Assembly (NCBI GenBank): GCA_002402125.1
Contig: NVVG01000129.1
Location: forward strand, 2,818 to 13,043
Direction of reading: 5' to 3'
From: Moraxellaceae bacterium
GTDB taxonomy: Bacteria; Pseudomonadota; Gammaproteobacteria; Pseudomonadales; Ketobacteraceae
Length of the DNA stretch: 10,226 nt
Below, one piece after another: positions 1-7,291 of this stretch. How positions within the stretch are numbered: the first letter of the stretch is position 1; each line of letters begins with the position of its first letter. The translations under genes were made by a program, and so were the position numbers. The notes under the pieces were generated by a model. That model saw only the letters and a list, made by a program, of their open reading frames with translations, did no database searches and was not told where the DNA came from.

Positions 1-576
1 ATGCTCAACGACATTATTACGGAACTACGCTCCCGTGGTGCTCGCAAAGCCTTTCTAAAAGTCAGCGATTATATAGACCCAGAAGATGGTGATATCTATG
101 CAGCAGCACGTCACCTGTATAAATCCCTGGGTTTCACCACCGAGGTGACTCTGCCTGATTTTTACGCCGAAGGGGAAACCCAATATATTATGGGTTTGCG
201 TTTATACGACAGCATCAGCACCCCTGATATTGACGACGATGACGATTCAGCCGACGGCGAACAACCTGCATCAGACATTCACCTCATTGACGCACCGGTG
301 AAATTCAATAACTTATTTGAAATTTCGGAAACCGAAGGCTCGTTCTGTTTTGGTTGGGAGATTGCCGGCAAAAAACACTTCACCGCTGCCGATGTACAAA
401 TTGGATTAGAAGCGGCGAAAGAGCAAAGCGCAAGGGCAGCGTATGTTAGCTTCCCATCAAACTTCTCTGTTGTTAGTGAACCATTATTTGAAGCTGGCTT
501 TGAATTAATTGGCTCCCTAACAGATTATTACGAAAACGGAATTGATGAATTACATTTCGTACACCACTTTAACTAA
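1..576 (+). CDS. GNAT-type acetyltransferase-like protein, 5' end cut by the window
   Basis: The reading frame is open from the first base, and the protein begins in the middle of a GNAT fold, so the true start and the acetyl-CoA loop region probably lie upstream of the window. Residues 1-25 look like the helix after the acetyl-CoA loop, and ARHLYKSLGF (about 36-45) is a typical GNAT motif B, followed by the last strands ending near residue 68. An Asp-rich linker (about 76-91) follows. Residues 92-191 look like the C-terminal half of a second GNAT unit: LFEAGFELIGSLTDYYENG matches the pattern of the first unit's end (LYKSLGF, then DFYAEGETQYI). The substrate is unknown. It ends TAA-TAA 7 nt or fewer before the lipoprotein gene, so the two are probably cotranscribed. 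The GNAT assignment rests on pattern recognition; a polyamine substrate is only suggested by the aminopropyltransferase gene downstream. Confidence 0.7.
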   Translation: MLNDIITELRSRGARKAFLKVSDYIDPEDGDIYAAARHLYKSLGFTTEVTLPDFYAEGETQYIMGLRLYDSISTPDIDDDDDSADGEQPASDIHLIDAPVKFNNLFEISETEGSFCFGWEIAGKKHFTAADVQIGLEAAKEQSARAAYVSFPSNFSVVSEPLFEAGFELIGSLTDYYENGIDELHFVHHFN

Positions 577-588
577 TAAAGGATGAAC

Positions 589-1170
589 ATGATGAAAAAA
601 TTTAATGGTTTTATTGTTGCTGCATCATTAACCAGCGCCCTAATTATTGCCGCAGGCTGCTCTGAAAACGTGGTAAAAGCAGACCTTGATCGGGTATTAG
701 ACATTACCTCTGACGCATTATATAAATTTGAGAACAGCCCACAAAACACTAAAGACGACAACGCTATGGAGGAGTTTGCCGACAACTTACGTTTTGGCCT
801 TTCCACCGCAACCCCTCCGGTGCATCCAGGTCCGGTTGGCATTGTGTTAAAAGAGGACGGTTCCTTTGGTGGGTTCCATGACAAAAATGGCAACACCGAA
901 AAAGATGCTGGCGAACCGAATTTATTTACCATCGAAGTGGATTCTGAAGGAGGCCGATTACTTGCTACCGATGCCAGCGGCAATACCCGCGACCATCACT
1001 TCAGCGGCACCGGCATGATGGCAGGTTTTTTACTAGGCAGCATGCTTAGTCGCCAACGCTCAGCGGGCGTCAGCCCTAGCTCTCTCAGCAGCAAAAAAGC
1101 CACGCCAAAATCGGCCTATCAAAGCGCTCGCTCAAGAGCTGGTTCTGGCAGCCACTCTTCCGGCAAATAA
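589..1170 (+). CDS. Putative lipoprotein with EF-hand-like loop and Ser/Arg-rich tail
   Basis: I do not recognise a named family with certainty. Three in-frame ATGs occur at 583, 589 and 592; AAAGGA at 578-583 is spaced 5 to 8 nt from the second and third, so I use 589. The N terminus has two lysines, a hydrophobic stretch and the lipobox-like IAAGC, giving lipidation at Cys24; Ser follows, which usually means outer-membrane sorting. Residues 98-109 read D-x-N-x-N-x-E-x-D-x-x-E, the spacing of a calcium-binding EF-hand or dockerin-type loop. Residues about 139-152 are a Gly-rich hydrophobic segment (GTGMMAGFLLGSML), and the last 40 residues are rich in Ser, Arg, Lys and Gly. It follows the GNAT-like gene almost without a gap and is separated from the aminopropyltransferase gene by a strong hairpin. 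The lipoprotein call is fairly firm; the function is unknown. Confidence 0.8.
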   Translation: MMKKFNGFIVAASLTSALIIAAGCSENVVKADLDRVLDITSDALYKFENSPQNTKDDNAMEEFADNLRFGLSTATPPVHPGPVGIVLKEDGSFGGFHDKNGNTEKDAGEPNLFTIEVDSEGGRLLATDASGNTRDHHFSGTGMMAGFLLGSMLSRQRSAGVSPSSLSSKKATPKSAYQSARSRAGSGSHSSGK

Positions 1171-1175
1171 ACACT

Positions 1176-1211
1176 GCCCCATTACTATCAATGCAATGAT
1201 AGTAATGGGGC
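1176..1211 (+). terminator. Perfect 15-bp hairpin, likely terminator or attenuator
   Basis: GCCCCATTACTATCA (1176-1190) and TGATAGTAATGGGGC (1197-1211) are exact reverse complements around the 6-nt loop ATGCAA. The hairpin starts 6 nt after the lipoprotein stop codon. The following bases (TTAGGTTGTT) are only modestly T-rich, so it may be a leaky terminator, an mRNA-stabilising structure or a processing site rather than a full stop. A TAAAAT hexamer at 1235-1240, 24 nt beyond it, could be the -10 element of a separate promoter for the next gene, but no good -35 is visible. Confidence 0.6.
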
Positions 1212-1270
1212 TTAGGTTGTTCCAAGGAAGACCATAAAATTGTTACCAACTCATCACATCGTTGTAGTTT

Positions 1271-2863
1271 ATGAACCCACTAAATAGTCAATCAGATAGC
1301 CCACCAGACAATCAACTAAAGAATGAAGCCGGCCCCTCTGATTACACAGATCTTAGCAACAGACAACACGCTATATTATTAGCTTCCATTCTAATCGTTG
1401 CACTCTGCGGCATCGCGTATGAACTCATCATTGGCACAATTTCCAGTTATCTATTAGGCAACAGTGTTTATCAGTTCTCACTCACCATTGGTTTCTTTAT
1501 GTTTGCCATGGGCGTTGGTTCTTATTTGTCAAAACTGCTTGATGACCAATTGATACGGAATTTTATCAGTGTAGAAATTGCGATCTCACTGGTGGGTGGC
1601 ATCTGCAGTTTATTACTCTTTATGGCCTTTCCATTCGTACGCGCGTTATATGACACGGTGATGTATAGCTTAATTCTTATCATCGGTGCACTGGTAGGCA
1701 TGGAGATACCCATCCTAACCACGATACTGTCTAAGAAACACAGTACCCGAGACTCCATCGCGAATGTTATGTCCTTGGATTATATCGGCGCTCTTATTGG
1801 TGCTGTTTCGTTCCCTTTATTATTGTTACCTCAACTGGGTCTAGTGCGTTCATCATTCGCCATTGGTTTGGTAAATATATTAACCGCCTTAGTGAATATC
1901 TATTTCTTCCGCCACCAACTAAAGTCACCTCGATTATTGGGCGGCATTGCTTTACTGATCTTTGTTATGTTGGTGAGCTTTACCGTGGCAGGCACTCGCT
2001 TAACCAGCTTTGCGGAAAAACATTTATATTTTGATCAGGTTATTTATACCAAACAGACAGCCTATCAACGTATTGTCGTTACCCGTTCCACTACCACCCG
2101 AGAAAAACGTTTATATATCGATGGTCACATTCAATTTTCATCCCGTGATGAATACCGTTATCACGAAGCCCTTGTACACCCGGTGATGTCTCATCCAGGG
2201 CCGAGAAAAAACATATTAATTCTTGGTGGTGGTGACGGGCTGGCCGCAAGAGAAATTCTTAAATATGACGATGTTGAATCTATTCACCTGGTGGATATCG
2301 ATCCCGAGATGACTAAGATCAGTCGTGAATTCCCTACCTTGTCAATTCTCAATCAGCGCAGCTTAGAAAACGAAAAATTAACCATTTTTCACCAAGATGC
2401 TTTTAATTTTATTAATCAAGCGGGAATATTGTACGACAAGGTCATCATTGATATGCCTGACCCCCATAACGAAGCCATCAACAAATTATATTCTCGTGAA
2501 TTTTACACCATGATTAAAAAACGTATGGCTCCCAATGCCGCCATCGTCAGCCAAAGCTCATCACCATTTTTCACTCGAAAAACCTACTGGTGTATCTCCG
2601 AGACAATGCAGCACATCTTTGGCGAAATCTTAAATTACCATACCACCGTGCCGGCTTTTGGGTTATGGGGTTTTAACCTGGCAAGCAATGACGGCGTAAT
2701 CAGTGACCTGTTACCGATTAATGTGCCTACCCGGTATCTAACCGATAAGAAATTAAAAGCGTCGATGATATTTGGCAAGGACATTGAACAGGTTGATACA
2801 GCCGTCAACTCCATCATGGAGCCAAAGCTGTATCAATTTTATATTGAGGATCTTCAAACCTAG
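1271..2863 (+). CDS. Membrane-anchored aminopropyltransferase (spermidine synthase-like)
   Basis: The protein has two parts. Residues 1-32 are hydrophilic; residues about 33-243 hold roughly seven hydrophobic segments (for example 34-54, 64-86, 98-123, 128-153, 187-212 and 222-241). Residues about 250-530 form a spermidine-synthase-type domain: LYIDGHIQFSS (281-291), DEYRYHEALVHP (293-304), the AdoMet-type loop GGGDG (319-323), acidic VDID (341-344), D376, and DMPDP with D394 and D397 matching the catalytic DxxDP. The family transfers an aminopropyl group from decarboxylated AdoMet to an amine; soluble SpeE enzymes are about 280-300 residues, so the membrane half is the distinguishing feature. 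Acceptor and product cannot be read from sequence, and no AdoMet decarboxylase gene is in the window. A stop codon lies 6 nt upstream of the ATG, which fixes the earliest start, but no clear Shine-Dalgarno is seen. The gene converges with the next one, 7 nt apart. Confidence 0.9.
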   Translation: MNPLNSQSDSPPDNQLKNEAGPSDYTDLSNRQHAILLASILIVALCGIAYELIIGTISSYLLGNSVYQFSLTIGFFMFAMGVGSYLSKLLDDQLIRNFISVEIAISLVGGICSLLLFMAFPFVRALYDTVMYSLILIIGALVGMEIPILTTILSKKHSTRDSIANVMSLDYIGALIGAVSFPLLLLPQLGLVRSSFAIGLVNILTALVNIYFFRHQLKSPRLLGGIALLIFVMLVSFTVAGTRLTSFAEKHLYFDQVIYTKQTAYQRIVVTRSTTTREKRLYIDGHIQFSSRDEYRYHEALVHPVMSHPGPRKNILILGGGDGLAAREILKYDDVESIHLVDIDPEMTKISREFPTLSILNQRSLENEKLTIFHQDAFNFINQAGILYDKVIIDMPDPHNEAINKLYSREFYTMIKKRMAPNAAIVSQSSSPFFTRKTYWCISETMQHIFGEILNYHTTVPAFGLWGFNLASNDGVISDLLPINVPTRYLTDKKLKASMIFGKDIEQVDTAVNSIMEPKLYQFYIEDLQT

Positions 2864-2870
2864 AATAAGG

Positions 2871-3287
2871 TTATTGCGTCAGGTCTGCGTCTACGGTTTG
2901 TTGTTGATCTTTTTTCTTGGGCATTCTTGGCTCAACATTCAACGGCCGAATAAAGCCAGTATATTCCTCTTCTTTGTCTGCAACAGATTCTGCGTCAACA
3001 TTCTCAGCATTGGCAGGATCGTCAGACTCTTCAGCATCAAGTAATTCTGGCTGCTCGGGATCTGGTCCATATTCAACAACGATAGGTCGACGTTTTTCAC
3101 TCAGCTCCAACTCCACCGCCGAACCCCGCAGAAAAATATCTTTGGCGTTAAGTTCTATGAGTTGATTTAACGCCTGATCATGATGGGATTGATGATATAG
3201 CACCGCAGCATCTTTACCCGACACCCACTCGCTTTTCTTTGTAAGGTATTGACCTTCTTGATTGCGAATCACAAAAGTTGTTGGCAT
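2871..3287 (-). CDS. Acidic conserved-looking hypothetical protein, 138 aa
   Basis: The start is the ATG at 3287, not the earlier in-frame ATG at 3308: TAGGAGA (3294-3300 on the minus strand) lies 6 to 7 nt upstream of it. The product has a compact N-terminal part (residues 1-75, beginning MPTTFVIRNQEGQYL, with aromatic and charged residues and a KDIFLRGSAVELEL strand-like segment). An Asp/Glu-rich, probably disordered stretch (about 76-112) and a basic KKKD near the C terminus follow. No signal peptide or membrane segment is seen, so it is probably cytoplasmic. It is last in the run ygfB-pepP-ubiH-ubiI, 49 nt after the ubiI-type gene. I recall, without being able to check, small uncharacterised genes of similar N-terminal sequence beside ubiH/visC in pseudomonads. 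The function is unknown; a role linked to ubiquinone synthesis is only suggested by position. Confidence 0.8.
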   Translation of the reverse strand: MPTTFVIRNQEGQYLTKKSEWVSGKDAAVLYHQSHHDQALNQLIELNAKDIFLRGSAVELELSEKRRPIVVEYGPDPEQPELLDAEESDDPANAENVDAESVADKEEEYTGFIRPLNVEPRMPKKKDQQQTVDADLTQ

Positions 3288-3336
3288 TAATTTTCTCCTA
3301 AATAACACTCTATTGGCATTTAATATTTGCCCTTAC

Positions 3337-4587
3337 TCAAAAATCTGCAATGAGACCTGGCTTTGCCGCATCTGGCAGCTCTCCACTCAGACCCATAGCA
3401 TGTTTCAATATATGGCCTTTGGCAAGCCGATGGCCATTAAGAATTTTCATTCCGGTATTGCGCAACAACCTTACTGGCATAGGCTCAGCGCCAAACAAAC
3501 GTTTAAAACCTTCCATGGTACTCATCATCAACAAGTTATGGCCTTTTCTGCGGCGTTGATAACGACGTAAAGCCATCGGTTCGCCGGGAGATAAACCTTT
3601 GGCAACAGAGCTACACACCTGCTCGGCCAATACCGCCACATCCAGAAAACCCATATTGATGCCCTGCCCCGCCAACGGGTGCAAGGTATGCGCGGCATCC
3701 GCCACCAAGGCCAATCCGTCCGCCACATAATCGATGGCATGACGCTGACGTAAAGGAAAACTAAAACGTCGATCACTGGTCAGGATTGATCCCAAGCGTC
3801 CTTCCATGGCAAAACCCAATGCACGATTAAACTCAGCCTCGTCCATCGCCATCAGCTCTTCGGCGCGCTCACCCTCTGCCGACCATACTATAGAAGAAAT
3901 ATTGGACTTCTTGTCCGCTGAATTCGCTCTAAGTGGCAAGAACCCCAATGGGCCAGTTGTTAAAAACGGTTGCCGCGCCACATTGCCGTGGGGTTTCTCT
4001 GTGGTTACCGTAGTTACTATAGCGTTATGGTCATAATCCCATTCCCGCGTTTCTAACCCGGCTTGTTCACGCACTTGAGAGTTCGCCCCATCGGCGCCTA
4101 CCACCAACGACGGTCGTAGCTGCTCGCCATTGTCCAATTCTATTAACCAGCCCGCGCCCTCTTGCGATAACTCACTCATACCCACCGCCAACACTTGAAC
4201 ATTGTCATGTTGCAGACACGCCAAATATAAACCGTACTGAGTCACTCGGTTTTCCACAATATGTCCAAGATAGTCCACCGCGGCTTCTTCGGCATGGAAT
4301 TGCACATTACCTGTACCATCCGCATCCCACACATCCATTGCCGAATACTCGGCAATGCGTTGGCTCTGAATAAATTCCCAAGCGCCACAGTGTTTAAGGA
4401 TATTTTCCGAGGCACGAGTGATGGCGCTGACTCTAGGATCAAAAGCTTCACCCCAACTATCGGGGCCTTGCGGAATGGTTTTATCCAACACCACTATCTG
4501 TAGGCCACAGGCAGCCATAGCACTTGCACAGGCCAGCCCCGCCATGCCACCGCCAACGATGACAATATCCGCTTGTTGTTGTGTCAT
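3337..4587 (-). CDS. ubiI: UbiI/VisC-type FAD-dependent ubiquinone hydroxylase
   Basis: This is a 416-residue flavoprotein monooxygenase of the UbiH/UbiI/UbiF family, which adds hydroxyl groups to the ring of the ubiquinone precursor. The N terminus has the FAD-binding G12-x-G14-xx-G17; DPRVSAIT (50-57) and GHIVENR (108-114) are family signatures; ADG (165-167) is the conserved DG motif; DAAHTLHPLAGQG (297-309) is the C-terminal FAD site. The C terminus (RRYQRRRKGHNLLMMSTMEGF, LLRNTGMK, KHAMGL) resembles E. coli UbiI, the C5 hydroxylase, more than UbiH. UbiF or a broad-specificity enzyme cannot be excluded. One oddity: the usual GD of the second FAD motif is A296-D297. Its ATG overlaps the ubiH stop codon (ATGA), with a strong GGAGGT 6 nt upstream, so translation is probably coupled to ubiH. 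Family certain; exact position of hydroxylation less so. Confidence 0.88.
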   Translation of the reverse strand: MTQQQADIVIVGGGMAGLACASAMAACGLQIVVLDKTIPQGPDSWGEAFDPRVSAITRASENILKHCGAWEFIQSQRIAEYSAMDVWDADGTGNVQFHAEEAAVDYLGHIVENRVTQYGLYLACLQHDNVQVLAVGMSELSQEGAGWLIELDNGEQLRPSLVVGADGANSQVREQAGLETREWDYDHNAIVTTVTTEKPHGNVARQPFLTTGPLGFLPLRANSADKKSNISSIVWSAEGERAEELMAMDEAEFNRALGFAMEGRLGSILTSDRRFSFPLRQRHAIDYVADGLALVADAAHTLHPLAGQGINMGFLDVAVLAEQVCSSVAKGLSPGEPMALRRYQRRRKGHNLLMMSTMEGFKRLFGAEPMPVRLLRNTGMKILNGHRLAKGHILKHAMGLSGELPDAAKPGLIADF

Positions 4588-5828
4588 ATCACCACCTCCG
4601 GCAACAAGGTTGGCGCTGCCCGCCCCATGGCATAATGGGCGAGAAAACGTTTTGCCCCAGGCAGCAAATCAAACGCCAACAAACCCAAGTTCCTCGCCGC
4701 AACAGCACTGGGTTTATCGGTGCTAAAGAGTTTTACGACTTTATCGGAAAACTGTACGGTTGCGGCCTGATCCATTTTGCGTTGTTGGAAATAACGATTT
4801 AACCAAGCCAAGTCACCATAGTGTACCGCCTGCTCGCGAGCATCGTAGATCAACTGGGTTAACGCCGCTACATCTCGAATCGACAGATTTAAACCTTGGC
4901 CAGCCACCGGATGCATGGCATGTGCCGAGTTCCCTAGCACCACCACATTGGGACGAATTTGCTCGTCACTTAGGGTTAACGTCAGCGGATAGGTAAAACG
5001 TTTCCCCACCTTGATAAAACGCCCAGGTCCAGAACCGGCGACTTTTTGTAATTCTTCCAAAAACTCTTCATCAGTTGCCGCCATCAACGCCGCTGCTTTG
5101 TCATTATCTAAACACCAAGTAATTCCCATACGATTATCGGTTTGCGGTAATAAAGCTAACGGCCCGGTTGCGGTAAAACGCTCCCAGGCTTGATCATTAT
5201 GAGGCATTTCCGGTGTAATGGTGGTAACGATAGCGGTTTGGCCATAGTCGGTTTTTTGAGCCTCGATGCCTAAGAAACGCCGAGTTGCTGATTGCGCCCC
5301 ATCGGCAATGACCAACAAGGGAGTTCGTACAACGACAGGTTTACCATCAACCAACGCAGTAACTTCTACAGTTTTTTCATCGATATATTCCAACGCCTGT
5401 ACTTCTGCCGGCGTCAATAGCGAGACATTCTGCAGTGTATCCAAATGACGATTTAACACCTCACCAATCCAACGGTTTTCCACCACATATCCCAGGGCGC
5501 GAACATTTTCTTCTACCGCATCAATCGTTGAACGACCAAATCCACCTCGATCACATACCACGATATGTTTAATGGCTGCCGACTGCGAACGTATTGCCTG
5601 CCATATACCTAACTGATCAAACACATGACAGGTACCGTTGGCTAATGCAGTATTTCTTGCATCGTAACTAGGATGCATCAGGTTTTCGTCATCCATCCGC
5701 TGCACTGGGAATTTTTCTATAATAGCAATTCGCATGGCCGGGTCGCGAGCCAAACAGGCGGCAAAGGTGCCACCGACTAGCCCACCACCAACAATAATAA
5801 CGTCATAGTCTGACGGTTGTTTTTCCAC
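4584..5828 (-). CDS. ubiH: UbiH, 2-octaprenyl-6-methoxyphenol hydroxylase-type flavoenzyme
   Basis: A 414-residue FAD-dependent hydroxylase of ubiquinone synthesis; E. coli UbiH acts at ring carbon 1. FAD binding is seen at G14-x-G16-xx-G19, the DG motif at D176-G177, and the C-terminal motif LGNSAHAMHPVAGQGLNL (298-315). The Asn in GN, where most relatives have GD, also occurs in E. coli UbiH, as do YDARNTALANGTC (55-67) and the GPLALLP segment (222-228). These make UbiH a better call than UbiI or UbiF. The start is a GTG at 5828: a TAG lies four codons upstream in frame, and TAGGAAAA provides a Shine-Dalgarno about 7 nt before the GTG. It follows pepP by 50 nt and overlaps the ubiI-type gene by 4 nt. 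In E. coli pepP, ubiH and ubiI are likewise adjacent. Confidence 0.93.
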   Translation of the reverse strand: MEKQPSDYDVIIVGGGLVGGTFAACLARDPAMRIAIIEKFPVQRMDDENLMHPSYDARNTALANGTCHVFDQLGIWQAIRSQSAAIKHIVVCDRGGFGRSTIDAVEENVRALGYVVENRWIGEVLNRHLDTLQNVSLLTPAEVQALEYIDEKTVEVTALVDGKPVVVRTPLLVIADGAQSATRRFLGIEAQKTDYGQTAIVTTITPEMPHNDQAWERFTATGPLALLPQTDNRMGITWCLDNDKAAALMAATDEEFLEELQKVAGSGPGRFIKVGKRFTYPLTLTLSDEQIRPNVVVLGNSAHAMHPVAGQGLNLSIRDVAALTQLIYDAREQAVHYGDLAWLNRYFQQRKMDQAATVQFSDKVVKLFSTDKPSAVAARNLGLLAFDLLPGAKRFLAHYAMGRAAPTLLPEVVI

Positions 5829-5878
5829 GAACTTTTCCTATTTCCACTTTTATTTTGTGTTTTACTTCGTTAGCTGCG

Positions 5879-7246
5879 TTATTTTTTTCGTTGCTTCTTA
5901 CGTTGCTTTTGGGCCGCAGCCATCAAAACTTCAATATCATCTGCTTGCTTTGGAACACCCGCTGTAAGCACCTTACGGCCTTTAGCGGTTACCAACACAT
6001 CATCTTCAATACGAATGCCGATGCCACGCCATTTTTCGTCCACAGTGTTATCATCTGGAGCGACATAGATGCCAGGCTCGATGGTAAGTACCATACCTTC
6101 TTCCAATACTCGCCACTCACCACCCACTTTGTAATCACCCACATCGTGTACGTCCATGCCAAGCCAGTGACCCGCTCGATGCATATAAAATTGGCGATAA
6201 GCTTCGGAGGCAATTAACTCATCAATTTTTCCCGTTAACAAACCTAATGCGACCAAACCTTTAGTGATCACTTTCACCGTTGCTTCATGAGGGTCATTCC
6301 AATGCTGACCCGGCTTCACCATGCGAATTGCCGCTAGCTGGGCTTTTAACACTAAATCATAGAGCGCACGTTGCGGCTCAGTAAAGCGGCCATTCACGGG
6401 AAAAGTCCGGGTAATATCTGCCGCATAATATTGGTACTCGGCGCCGGCATCAATCAGTACCAAATCACCCGCATTCAGTTGCGCGTTGTTTTCAATGTAA
6501 TGCAAAATACAACCGTTAGCGCCACCACCTACAATGGTTGTGTAGGCGGGAGAACGACTGCCACAGCGGGTAAATTCATGGTGAAATTCGGCCTCTAGTT
6601 GATATTCCATCATGCCCGGCTGGCAAACTTGCATTGCCCGAATATGCCCCGCCACCGACATATCGGCTGCGGTTTGCATCAACTTGATTTCGGCTTTGCT
6701 TTTAAAAAGGCGCATATCATGCAGCAAGTGATCAAGGTCGATAAACTCCCCCGGCGGATTAGCGCCGGTTCTCACCTTGGAGCGAATGGTATTAACCCAA
6801 TCCATGACCTGACGATCGAACTCCGGCTGATTGCCCATGGCGTAATACACCCGCTCTCGCCCCTCAATCAAACCTGGCAATATCTCATTTAGGTCACCGA
6901 TCGGAAACGCATCATCGGCAGAAAAATCTTTCACAGCGCCCTCTGGGCCCGATCGATAGCCATTCCAAATTTCCATATCACGATCACGCTCACGACAAAA
7001 CAGCACATATTCTCCATGCTCTCTACCTGGCGCTAGCACCAATACCGCCTCAGGCTCTTCAAACCCCGATAGATAGATAAAGTCGGAGTCCTGGCGATAG
7101 GCATGATCACAATCTCGATTGCGCACCTTTACCTGTGCTGCCGGCACTATAGCAATACTGTTGGGTTCCATCATCGCCATCAACTGCTGACGGCGCTGGG
7201 CAAATTCTTTTTTTGGCAGTTTGGTGGCCACTGGGGGTTGAGTCAC
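5879..7246 (-). CDS. pepP: Xaa-Pro aminopeptidase (aminopeptidase P)
   Basis: A 455-residue member of the M24B metallopeptidases, which remove an N-terminal residue when proline is second; it is cytoplasmic. The N-terminal domain (about 1-175) carries DSDFIYLSGF (53-62). The pita-bread catalytic domain follows with all five expected metal ligands at D266, D277, H360, E390 and E414, plus the conserved H249, H356 and H367; spacing agrees with E. coli PepP (441 residues; ligands D260, D271, H354, E383, E406). HRAGHWLGMDVHDVG (356-370) is the family signature. The last residues are a basic QRKKQRKK tail that E. coli PepP lacks as far as I recall. The start is a GTG at 7246 with GGAAGAG 6 nt upstream. 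It lies 45 nt after ygfB and 50 nt before ubiH, so it is the second gene of the leftward operon. Confidence 0.95.
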   Translation of the reverse strand: MTQPPVATKLPKKEFAQRRQQLMAMMEPNSIAIVPAAQVKVRNRDCDHAYRQDSDFIYLSGFEEPEAVLVLAPGREHGEYVLFCRERDRDMEIWNGYRSGPEGAVKDFSADDAFPIGDLNEILPGLIEGRERVYYAMGNQPEFDRQVMDWVNTIRSKVRTGANPPGEFIDLDHLLHDMRLFKSKAEIKLMQTAADMSVAGHIRAMQVCQPGMMEYQLEAEFHHEFTRCGSRSPAYTTIVGGGANGCILHYIENNAQLNAGDLVLIDAGAEYQYYAADITRTFPVNGRFTEPQRALYDLVLKAQLAAIRMVKPGQHWNDPHEATVKVITKGLVALGLLTGKIDELIASEAYRQFYMHRAGHWLGMDVHDVGDYKVGGEWRVLEEGMVLTIEPGIYVAPDDNTVDEKWRGIGIRIEDDVLVTAKGRKVLTAGVPKQADDIEVLMAAAQKQRKKQRKK

Positions 7247-7291
7247 TGAATTCTCTTCCGTTTAAAGTCGTCGTTGATGTTATAAAGCCAA

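Noticed and set aside
573..983. Minus-strand 136-codon frame
   Set aside because: It is antisense to the lipoprotein gene, which has a signal peptide, lipobox and Shine-Dalgarno; the antisense product has no recognisable features.
2857..2872. Hairpin AACCT/AGGTT between the convergent genes
   Set aside because: Only a 5-bp stem spanning both stop codons; too weak to call a terminator.
2917..3165. Plus-strand Ser-rich frame of 82 codons
   Set aside because: It is the antisense of the Asp/Glu-rich tail of the minus-strand gene; Ser-rich composition is the expected by-product.
3288..3308. Longer N terminus for the acidic protein from ATG 3308
   Set aside because: The strong TAGGAGA at 3294-3300 would lie inside the coding sequence and serves the ATG at 3287.
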